Assembly: GCA_002453155.1 (NCBI GenBank) | Contig: DKGG01000063.1 | Span: 1 to 14,392, forward strand | DNA length: 14,392 nt | Direction of reading: 5' to 3' | DNA from: Bdellovibrionaceae bacterium UBA6776 | Lineage (GTDB): Bacteria; Bdellovibrionota; Bdellovibrionia; Bdellovibrionales; UBA1609 | Shown here: positions 5,512 to 12,048 of the stretch, in pieces | How the letters are laid out: each line of letters starts with the position of its first letter | Numbering within the stretch: position 1 is the stretch's first letter | The notes under the pieces: model-generated | What the model was told of the DNA's origin: nothing | Seen by the model: only the letters and a program-made list of their open reading frames with translations | Databases searched by the model: none | Position numbers and translations under genes: made by a program

Positions 5512-6858
5512 TTAGAAGTTCATTTTCGCTTGGACATACACAGTGGTGTAAGTGTCGCTGCGAGGAGTGGCGTTGTTTGTGTCTTTCAACGCATCACCAG
5601 GCATGAACATTCCAAGACGTCCAGTCATAGAAAATCCATTGTCATAGTTGTGAGTTGCTACAAGATCCAATTCGTCACCGATTTTATCTTTTGCATTTGC
5701 ACCAGTGTTCACGTTAGAAGTTGCATCAGAACCGTTCAAGCCCGCAGTGATAGCACCGCGAGACTCAGTTCTAGAGAACATGTGGTAGTGAAGACCAACA
5801 GTGGTGCTGTCCATGGGAGCCATGGTGTAACCAAGAGCGATGTCAGTCAGGTTGCCCCATCCAACAACATCCATCAAACCAGCATTGTAATGCTTGTCAT
5901 AGAAGAAAGATTGATATCCTTCGTTCTTGTCAGTTGTAGTGCTGTCATCACCAGTGTCGCGGTGATAAAGAACATAAACGCGGCTTTTCATGAACTCTTC
6001 AAAGTTCGCACCCAATTCAAATTCCATCATGTTGGCATCGGCTTTTGATTTGGTTACAGCAGTTCCGTTACCAGTTACGATGTAGTCACCAGAGTGAGCA
6101 TTGTAAACTGCTCTCCAGTCGATCATTGCGAAATCACCACCAAGGCTCAAACCGTAGCGGATGATGTCTTGACCGTATCCAGCAGTTGAAGCCGCAGTGA
6201 AGGCTTTTTGAACTTTGATCACATGAACATCAGCTCTTTTTAAGAACTCAGGCATCATTTTGTGAGAGTACAAAAGACCAGTTGCATTTGTCTCTGGATC
6301 CTGAGCTGCAACAGTTGCAGAATAAGGAATATCAGCAAATCTTACGAAGAAGGCGCTGAAACGGCCAAATTCCATTTCGTAAGATCCCAAAAGACCTTCG
6401 AAAGAATAAGGAGTGGCTTCCCAATCGTTGTCTGCAATCACAGTTCCGTCACCGAAACCAAGACTTCCACGACCCGCACGAAGAGTGAACTCATCAGACA
6501 CCATCCAAGTGGCGTAAGCTTCGTTAACTAGCAACATGTTTTGAGCGTCAGTAATTCCGTTCAACTCTGCAGAAGCAGTTTCGCCAGAACCATCACCAAT
6601 ACCCCATTGAGCATTGTGAAGAAGAGTTGCTTTCATAGAAAGCTTGTCACTGGCTTTGTAGCCAAGACCTAGTTTCATGCGTTGGTTGAACGCATCTTGT
6701 GAAGTGGGCTCATTGTCCTTATTCGCCTTGACGTTCTCGTCATATTGCCATCGCAATCTGTATTCAGCATTGGTGCTGAACGCAGAACTTGCATCTTCCT
6801 GTGCTTGAGCATAGGGAGCCATAGCCAAAAAAGCGGCTAGTGCTAATGCTTTTCTCAT
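5512..6858 (-). CDS. Outer-membrane beta-barrel porin, alginate-export-like
   Basis: A 448-residue protein with a signal peptide (MRKALALAAFLAMAPYAQA, cleavage near 19/20). A barrel-like sequence follows: alternating hydrophobic and aromatic strands such as NAEYRLRWQYDENV, YEMEFGRFSAFFVRF and VGLHYHMFSRTE, turns rich in D, G and N, and a terminal phenylalanine (YVQAKMNF) as used for BAM-dependent insertion. The early TNAEYRLRWQY and the NEAYATWMVSDEFTLRAGRGSLGFGD segment resemble AlgE-type alginate-export porins; the substrate is unknown. AAGGAG lies seven bases before the ATG. The gene is monocistronic, with its own terminator. A general porin is an equally possible role. Confidence 0.82.
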   Translation of the reverse strand: MRKALALAAFLAMAPYAQAQEDASSAFSTNAEYRLRWQYDENVKANKDNEPTSQDAFNQRMKLGLGYKASDKLSMKATLLHNAQWGIGDGSGETASAELNGITDAQNMLLVNEAYATWMVSDEFTLRAGRGSLGFGDGTVIADNDWEATPYSFEGLLGSYEMEFGRFSAFFVRFADIPYSATVAAQDPETNATGLLYSHKMMPEFLKRADVHVIKVQKAFTAASTAGYGQDIIRYGLSLGGDFAMIDWRAVYNAHSGDYIVTGNGTAVTKSKADANMMEFELGANFEEFMKSRVYVLYHRDTGDDSTTTDKNEGYQSFFYDKHYNAGLMDVVGWGNLTDIALGYTMAPMDSTTVGLHYHMFSRTESRGAITAGLNGSDATSNVNTGANAKDKIGDELDLVATHNYDNGFSMTGRLGMFMPGDALKDTNNATPRSDTYTTVYVQAKMNF

Positions 6859-7214
6859 AGTTGTACTCCTTGTTGAGACTTGTTTTTGTTTTTTTGACTT
6901 TCCATAAACTAAAAAACTTCCATGTTCTTAAACCGCACTTTGGTCGAGACTTTGCTCCTGATTTCAAAAATAGGGGCAATTGAGAACTCGTCACGTTGCG
7001 TTTGGTTCATCGTAGAGTCTGGTTTTTTACCTTGGCAATGAAAAATTCATAAAAAAAACTTGTAGGTCCGGTTTCTCACAGGCTTAAAAAATTTTATGTT
7101 TCAATGCTTTCGACCCAAGCGACTTTCTTGCCACAGTGTTGATTCTTTGACTTTAAAAGCGTCAAAGCTCAGATCCCTTGCCTGCAAAGCTTTTTACCGA
7201 GATAAACATTAGAA
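6859..7214. other. 356-bp divergent intergenic region, no gene
   Basis: This region separates the porin gene from the glycosyltransferase-deacetylase gene and has no convincing reading frame or structured RNA. It is AT-rich and contains the hexamer GACTTT four times in the same orientation (6896, 6948, 7121, 7149). The porin ribosome-binding site is at its left end. The candidate promoter and palindrome of the rightward gene are at 7128-7167. No clear porin promoter was found. Confidence 0.6.
7128..7167 (+). promoter_or_regulatory. Candidate promoter with overlapping palindrome
   Basis: TTGCCA (7128-7133) and TTTAAA (7152-7157) with an 18-base spacer form a plausible sigma70 promoter. CTTTGAC (7145-7151) and GTCAAAG (7161-7167) form a perfect seven-base inverted repeat centred on the -10 element. 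That is where a repressor site, or a hairpin, would be expected. Confidence 0.35.
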
Positions 7215-9053
7215 ATGCACATACTCCATGCCCTCTCACAGATCGAACCTACAGGAACTGAATTTTATTTGAAGACTTTGATTCGTCGACAGATCGCATC
7301 AGGCCACCGCGTCTATATAGTCAGTGACAATCTGCACGTCCTCATGGAGGGCGAGTACTTCCGCTTAAATCTTCATCAACGGGACCCCCTTTCTCGCATT
7401 CGAAACGTTTCGACTTTAAAAAAACTCATTCGAAAATGGAAGATCGATGTGGTTCACGCCCATTCGAGGGCCTCCAGTTGGGCTTGCCATCATGCCTGCG
7501 CCCGCACCAAGGCTGCTTTTGTTTCGACCGTACATGGCCGACAACACATTCACCGAAGCAGCGTGGGAAAACAAATTTACGGAAGCCTTACGGCCGTGGT
7601 TTGCGAAAATTTAAAAACTCATTTGCATGAAGAACTAAAGCTTCCCTCGGGAACCATCGAAGTCATTCCAAACCCCTTTGAAGTGTCAACTGGACCTCGT
7701 GCGGTGGATTCCGATTCAAAAACACTCTCCATTGGTTTGGTGGGAAGAGCCTCCGGCCCCAAAGGTTTAAGGTGCACAGAGTTTTTAAATGAAGTGGTGC
7801 CTGTGCTTGAGTCTCTGTCTCCGCAGCCGGTTCAAATTTTATTGGCAGGCTTTGAGTGGGATCAAGCTTCTAAAGATTTGCAGAATGCAATTCTTCGGTG
7901 GAAAGGAAATTCAAAGATCGAAATGAAGTGCTTGGGCTTTCTGAAAGACGTTTCGACCTTGTGGCCGCAAATTGATGTGCTGGTGGGAGCGGGTCGAACC
8001 CTGGTGGAAGGTTTGCTTCACCGAGTGCCTGGAGTGGCCTTGGGTGAATCCTCTTATGAAGGGCCGGTGAAGTTTGAAAACTTTGATCAAGTTCTTCGAA
8101 GCAACTTTGGAGACATTTCGAAAAGTTCTGTACCGTTTCAATGGGATCCCAAAATCGTGGCGAAAGATTTGATCGAACAGGGAGCCCTACATGAACTTTC
8201 TCCCCTTATGCATGAGAAAGTTTGCGAATGGTTTGATGAAGCTTCTGTGGCCTCAAAGATCGACCGACTTTACCAAAGAGCTTTGGGAAAGAAAGCACAT
8301 TCACTTCCCATTCCGGCGCTGATGTACCATCGCGTGGTGGAGCCCGGCTTTCACAGCAAACACAAAACCTATGTTTTTGAAAAAGAACTTCGCAGACAGT
8401 TTGAGTGGTTAAAGAGAAAAGGATTTACCACTTTGACCTATAAAGATCTTTGGAATTTTGAATCTGGAAAACGGTCTTGGGAAGAGTTTCCCAAGCGCCC
8501 CATTTTTTTAAGTTTTGATGATGGCTACAAAAACAATCACCAATACCTTTTGCCTTTGCTTAAAGAATTCGGATTTAAAATCACTCTGTTTGTATTGGCC
8601 GGCGGACAGCTTAATGACAATTCTTGGGATTTAAAAAATGACCCCCAGGAACCTCGCCATGAGTTGATGAGCCTTGAAGAAATCAAAGACTTTGTTAAAG
8701 CCGGCAGTGAAATTGGTTCCCATGGCCTGAGCCATTCCAATTTTACCGAAATTCCAAAAGAAGAGGTTTTTAAAGAACTGGTTTCTTCTAAAGAGATTTT
8801 AGAAAAAGAATTGGGCCTAGAAATCCTTTCGTTCGCCTACCCCTTCGGAAAATTCACAGATGAAACGGAAGAGCTGACAAAGAAAGCCGGATACCGTTAC
8901 GGGATCTCCACAGACTCTGGAGGCATTCATTGGGCCGATAACCCTTACGCCATATTTAGAGCCAATGTGTTTCCGGAAGATTTGGGATTAAAGTTCCAAA
9001 AGAAAACTTCCCCCGGTTATCGCCTTCGATTTTGGAAGACTCGCGGACGCTAA
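7215..9053 (+). CDS. Fused GT4 glycosyltransferase and polysaccharide deacetylase
   Basis: A 612-residue, two-domain cytoplasmic-looking protein with no signal peptide. Residues 1-355 resemble a GT-B family 4 glycosyltransferase: MHILHALSQIEPTGTE start, VVHAHSR (79-85), VIPNPFE (150-156), GLVGRASGPKGL (174-185), and a donor-site GRTLVEGLLHRVPGVAL (260-276, Glu265). Residues 365-612 form a CE4 NodB-type deacetylase: ALMYHRVV (368-375), LSFDDG (432-437, metal-binding Asp436), SHGLSH (502-507, metal-binding His503 and His507) and FAYPFGKF (540-547). It probably adds a sugar and removes an acetyl group from the same glycan (envelope polysaccharide or lipid-linked sugar). The start fits the GT N-terminus, though the ribosome-binding site is weak. 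No neighbouring glycan genes are present. Confidence 0.85.
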   Translation: MHILHALSQIEPTGTEFYLKTLIRRQIASGHRVYIVSDNLHVLMEGEYFRLNLHQRDPLSRIRNVSTLKKLIRKWKIDVVHAHSRASSWACHHACARTKAAFVSTVHGRQHIHRSSVGKQIYGSLTAVVCENLKTHLHEELKLPSGTIEVIPNPFEVSTGPRAVDSDSKTLSIGLVGRASGPKGLRCTEFLNEVVPVLESLSPQPVQILLAGFEWDQASKDLQNAILRWKGNSKIEMKCLGFLKDVSTLWPQIDVLVGAGRTLVEGLLHRVPGVALGESSYEGPVKFENFDQVLRSNFGDISKSSVPFQWDPKIVAKDLIEQGALHELSPLMHEKVCEWFDEASVASKIDRLYQRALGKKAHSLPIPALMYHRVVEPGFHSKHKTYVFEKELRRQFEWLKRKGFTTLTYKDLWNFESGKRSWEEFPKRPIFLSFDDGYKNNHQYLLPLLKEFGFKITLFVLAGGQLNDNSWDLKNDPQEPRHELMSLEEIKDFVKAGSEIGSHGLSHSNFTEIPKEEVFKELVSSKEILEKELGLEILSFAYPFGKFTDETEELTKKAGYRYGISTDSGGIHWADNPYAIFRANVFPEDLGLKFQKKTSPGYRLRFWKTRGR

Positions 9054-9108
9054 TCGGAAACGCGCACACTTCATAAAATCTTAATCTTTTTTCCATCAAA
9101 CCGAAAAT

Positions 9109-9142
9109 TCCTCCTCCGAAGATTTCATCTGACAAAGGAGGA
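9109..9142 (+). promoter_or_regulatory. Possible anti-Shine-Dalgarno hairpin before receiver gene
   Basis: TCCTCCTCC (9109-9117) is complementary to the strong ribosome-binding site GGAGGA (9137-9142) of the next gene, with a loop of about 20 bases. If the leader starts upstream (a -10-like TAAAAT is at 9074-9079), the ribosome-binding site could be masked. The pairing is short and may be fortuitous. Confidence 0.25.
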
Positions 9143-9147
9143 TTGTC

Positions 9148-9600
9148 GTGAGTGCCCTGAAACACCCCAACTCTAAAGAAGGACTTTTAGCCGCCTCAAA
9201 TTGGGAAACACTAACCGTATCACCCCGAGTGCTCTTGATTGATGATGAGCCCGCAGCAGTTTTGCCCCTCATAGCATTGCTTCGCCATTTGGATGTTCAG
9301 TCCATTTACACCCCTGATATGGAAGCCGCCTTGGATCAGCTGGAAAACCAAATCGACTTGATTATTATGGACTGGATCTATCCGGAATATGAAGGGAATT
9401 TGATTTTAGAGACTTTAGGCAACTTAGGTGATGCGGAACTTCCGCCGATAATTATATACAGTGGTTTGGAATCGCATCATTTTGAAATCCCCCATCACAC
9501 CACCCATATGATTGAAGGAATTTGGAAAAAGCCCATGCGTTTGAATGAAATGGCTAAAGAACTGAACCGCAAACTTTATTTTGGGAGTAAAAATGAGTGA
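9148..9600 (+). CDS. Single-domain response-regulator receiver
   Basis: A 150-residue protein consisting of a 24-residue N-terminal extension and one receiver (REC) domain. Key residues are present: Asp32/Asp33 in LLIDDEP, phospho-acceptor Asp75 in LIIMDW, Ser105 in IIIYSG and Lys128 in WKKPM. There is no output domain, so it probably acts as a phosphate-transfer intermediate or by protein contact. The start is GTG, supported by AAAGGAGG six bases upstream. Its stop codon overlaps the start of the HPt gene (ATGAGTGA), so the two are translationally coupled and probably work as a pair. Confidence 0.85.
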   Translation: MSALKHPNSKEGLLAASNWETLTVSPRVLLIDDEPAAVLPLIALLRHLDVQSIYTPDMEAALDQLENQIDLIIMDWIYPEYEGNLILETLGNLGDAELPPIIIYSGLESHHFEIPHHTTHMIEGIWKKPMRLNEMAKELNRKLYFGSKNE

Positions 9601-9967
9601 ATTCAAACATGTTGATAAGTCCGCAATGCTTCACTTGTTAGAACATGCTGGAGATGCAGGAAAAGATTTGATCAAAAGTCTCTTGCAACTCTATGAATCC
9701 AACACTCCAGGGATCCTCTCGAAGATGAAGGAAGATATAGACTCTTCCTCAATGGGAGATCTCTGCCAACAGGCCCACAGTTTAAAATCCAGCAGCATGA
9801 GTTTGGGCGCTTTTAAAATGGCCGAAGTGAGCGCTTCCATAGAGAATGTCCTTATGAAAAAGCAAAATCGAGAGATTGAGTTTTTTCAAGAAAAGCTCAA
9901 TGAATTGAATCAATTGTTTCCGATCACCATTGAAGAATTGGAACAAGTTGCAAAGAATATGGTTTAA
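9593..9967 (+). CDS. Histidine phosphotransfer (HPt) protein
   Basis: A 124-residue, all-helical protein with the HPt signature QQAHSLKSSSMSLGA, giving phospho-accepting His62 and Lys65. HPt proteins carry phosphate between a hybrid kinase's receiver domain and a final response regulator. A TTG four codons upstream is in frame, but the ATG at 9593 has GGGAG five bases before it and the usual N-terminus. It overlaps the receiver gene by eight bases. The hybrid kinase at 12045 has a receiver but no HPt domain, so this is the natural candidate partner. The 3' end converges on the OmpR-type regulator with overlapping stop codons. Confidence 0.88.
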   Translation: MSEFKHVDKSAMLHLLEHAGDAGKDLIKSLLQLYESNTPGILSKMKEDIDSSSMGDLCQQAHSLKSSSMSLGAFKMAEVSASIENVLMKKQNREIEFFQEKLNELNQLFPITIEELEQVAKNMV

Positions 9968-10716
9968 GCGGCTTTTTGAATCTTCTTTAGATTCAATCGG
10001 TAACCAAAGCCATGAACGGGTTCAATGCAGCTTCCAAAAGGCTTTAACTTGGTTCGAAGCTTACTGATGTGAGTGTCTACGGTTCGATCGGTGACACTCA
10101 CGTCTGAACCCCAAACTTTTTCAAGGATCTGAGCCCGTGAATAGACCCGATCGGGGTGACCTAGGAACATTTGAAAAATGAGCAGCTCTGTTTTGGTCAG
10201 AAGAATTTCGTCCTTCCCATCTTGGCGATCGATAAAGACCCGGTGGGTGGAGGTGCTCAATTCAAAGGGAGCTAAACGAATAGACTCAGACTCTTCCGTG
10301 TCTTCTGTACTGTGGGGCCGATGGATGTTCGCTTTGACCCGCGCCAAAAGCTCGCCCATATCAAAAGGTTTTACGACATAATCATTGGCTCCTAAGGCAA
10401 AGGCCAAGAGTTTGTCTTGGGACTCTTTTTTAGAGCTGATAAAGATCACGGGAAGGTGAGAGTGCTTGGCATCTTTTCGAATTTCTTTACAAACTTCAAA
10501 GCCATCGATGTCTGGAAGCATGATGTCTGTAATGACCAAATGAAAGCTTTCGTCGACTAAAACTTCGAGTGCTTTTTGACCCGTTTCCACACAGGTCAAA
10601 TCAAATTCTGAACCTAGGCTGGCCTTTATGATCATTTGATGGTCTTTGCCATCTTCCACCAAAAGGACCCTTTTCTTTGCTTCCATAAAAGTTTTATCGG
10701 AATCTTTTTTAAACAT
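9964..10716 (-). CDS. OmpR/PhoB-family response regulator
   Basis: A 250-residue transcription factor. The receiver domain spans about 16-132: Glu21/Asp22 in LLVEDG, phospho-acceptor Asp64 in LVITDIMLP, Ser94 in FISSKK, Lys117 in VVKPFD. A winged-helix DNA-binding domain spans about 147-242, with LTKTELLIFQMF, YSRAQILEKVWG, RTVDTHISKLRTKL and HGFGYRL all typical of PhoB/OmpR. The start is uncertain: GTG 10737, ATG 10716 and ATG 10686 are all in frame and none has a clear ribosome-binding site; 10686 gives the most canonical N-terminus. It is divergent from the receiver/kinase operon, and the repeats between them are a plausible autoregulatory site. No cognate kinase is adjacent on the same strand. 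Confidence 0.9.
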   Translation of the reverse strand: MFKKDSDKTFMEAKKRVLLVEDGKDHQMIIKASLGSEFDLTCVETGQKALEVLVDESFHLVITDIMLPDIDGFEVCKEIRKDAKHSHLPVIFISSKKESQDKLLAFALGANDYVVKPFDMGELLARVKANIHRPHSTEDTEESESIRLAPFELSTSTHRVFIDRQDGKDEILLTKTELLIFQMFLGHPDRVYSRAQILEKVWGSDVSVTDRTVDTHISKLRTKLKPFGSCIEPVHGFGYRLNLKKIQKAA

Positions 10717-10759
10717 ACTGAGTAGATTTATGAGCACCGTCTCAAATTAAGAATTTTGT

Positions 10760-10793
10760 TTAACAAGATCTTAATGATTTCTCGAACAAGATC
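10760..10793. promoter_or_regulatory. Tandem ~11-bp repeats between divergent signalling genes
   Basis: TTAACAAGATC (10760-10770), TTAATGATTTC (10771-10781) and CGAACAAGATC (10783-10793) are imperfect repeats at one-helical-turn spacing. The first and third match at 9 of 11 positions. OmpR/PhoB-type regulators bind direct repeats with about 11-bp pitch, so this may be the binding site of the regulator encoded next to it. The TTAA cores also form ATTAAG-N18-CTTAAT (10746-10775). Confidence 0.35.
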
Positions 10794-10838
10794 CAATGTG
10801 GCCTGGCGATAGGTCTTCCAAGGAAGGAGGAATCCCAA

Positions 10839-11678
10839 ATGGCAAAGCACGTATTGGTTGTAGACGACAATCCCAGTGACCAGATGGTTGCAAAAGCCTT
10901 CCTGGAAAACGGAGAAATGATTGTGAAAGTCATTTCAAATGGAATCGACGCTCTGGACTACCTGGGCGAAGAAGATTCCCACCCCAATTTGCTTGTGATC
11001 GACTTGCAGATGCCACAAATGCCTGGGCTTCAACTTCTGAAACGTGTCCGCAAGCTTGATAAATATCAAAAGATCCCCATATTGATTATGAGCGCCCGGC
11101 AAGATGTAAAAGATGTCAAACTTGCCATCGAATTGGGTGCCAGTGACTACTGCGTAAAACCGCTGGATGGACCTGTCTTTTTAAAGAAGGTTAAAAAACT
11201 CACTCAAAACATCGACGAATCTTGGGCCGAATACACCTTGGACGAAGAGTTTGACGATGTGGCCTGTAAAATTCAGCAAAATGCAAAGTTGATGTCTATC
11301 AGCGAAACGGGAATGACTTTAAAAAGTCCCTTTCCTTTAGATCCTGAAGAATTGACGAATTTCGAGGCTCAAACCTTTAAAGAAATTGGATTCGACATTT
11401 TACCGTTGACTAAAGTGGTCAGCTCTCAAAGAAAAGAAAATTATTTTATTTTAAAATTGGCCTTCGTAGGTCTTCCCGAAAAATACGGAAAAATGATTCG
11501 ACAGTATTGCCGACAAAAGTGGTCTCAAAAGAAACAACGAGAAGAATTAGAGCCACAGAAAAGCGAAGAGTTTTTAAAAGCGGAACAAGCGGCAAAAGCT
11601 GGAGAAACTGCGAACGCCGAACAAACGGATTCAAACGAAAACACTGGAGGACAAGATGAAAAGAGTATTGATCGTTGA
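10839..11678 (+). CDS. Response regulator with degenerate PilZ-like output domain
   Basis: A 279-residue protein. The receiver domain spans 1-125: Asp9/Asp10, phospho-acceptor Asp55 in LLVIDLQMP, Ser85 in ILIMSAR, Lys107 in YCVKPLDG. A second domain (about 138-226) resembles PilZ, with AKLMSISETGMTLKSPFPL and KLAFVGLPEKYGKMIRQYC. The c-di-GMP-binding RxxxR is not seen, and the (D/N)xSxxG site reads SISETG, so nucleotide binding is doubtful. Residues 230-279 are a charged, low-complexity tail rich in Glu, Ala, Gln and Asn. The start has a strong AAGGAGG. It is the first gene of a three-gene operon and overlaps the CheY-like gene by 23 bases. The PilZ assignment is by pattern only. Confidence 0.8.
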   Translation: MAKHVLVVDDNPSDQMVAKAFLENGEMIVKVISNGIDALDYLGEEDSHPNLLVIDLQMPQMPGLQLLKRVRKLDKYQKIPILIMSARQDVKDVKLAIELGASDYCVKPLDGPVFLKKVKKLTQNIDESWAEYTLDEEFDDVACKIQQNAKLMSISETGMTLKSPFPLDPEELTNFEAQTFKEIGFDILPLTKVVSSQRKENYFILKLAFVGLPEKYGKMIRQYCRQKWSQKKQREELEPQKSEEFLKAEQAAKAGETANAEQTDSNENTGGQDEKSIDR

Positions 11679-12048
11679 TGACAGTTCTCTTTTTCGAAAA
11701 CTGCTTGCAAAGGCCATTGAAGAAGATGGAGTGACCATTGATATGGCCTCCGACGGACTTGAGGCCATTGAAAAATACAAAGGCAACACGCCGGACTTGG
11801 TTCTTTTAGATATCACCATGCCCAATTGTGATGGGAAGGAGTGTTTGACTCAGATCATGCACCTCAATCCCAAAGCCAATGTCATCATGATTTCTGGAAT
11901 TGAAAGTGAAGAGACTGTAGCAGAGTGTCTTCGAATTGGAGCAAAAGGTTACATCCCTAAAGGAGACCTTGCGATCACAAAGGTTCAAAGCACCCAAAGT
12001 TTTTCTCAAATTGTAGATCAGATTCTAGGAGCCAAGGAGGCCGCATGA
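11656..12048 (+). CDS. CheY-like single-domain response regulator
   Basis: A 130-residue receiver-only protein: Asp8/Asp9 in VLIVDDS, phospho-acceptor Asp52 in LVLLDITMP, Ser80 in VIMISG, Lys102 in GYIPKGD. The lysine is followed by Gly rather than the usual Pro. TGGAGG, seven bases before the ATG, is encoded inside the tail of the previous gene, and the two frames overlap by 23 bases. The stop overlaps the kinase start as ATGA. Being next to a kinase with a CheX-like domain, it is a good candidate substrate both for phosphorylation and for dephosphorylation. Confidence 0.88.
   Translation: MKRVLIVDDSSLFRKLLAKAIEEDGVTIDMASDGLEAIEKYKGNTPDLVLLDITMPNCDGKECLTQIMHLNPKANVIMISGIESEETVAECLRIGAKGYIPKGDLAITKVQSTQSFSQIVDQILGAKEAA

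Noticed and set aside
5264..5515. Short frames on both strands running through the long hairpin
   Set aside because: They are by-products of the perfect inverted repeat and the terminator, with no start signals or domain features.
5530..6048. A 172-codon plus-strand frame opposite the porin gene
   Set aside because: It is antisense to a well-supported beta-barrel gene; the product is Val/Ser/His-rich with no recognisable domain and no good ribosome-binding site.
9976..9996. Hairpin TTGAATC-N7-GATTCAA as a terminator between the HPt and OmpR-type genes
   Set aside because: It lies inside the coding end of the regulator gene and no T tract follows on either strand.
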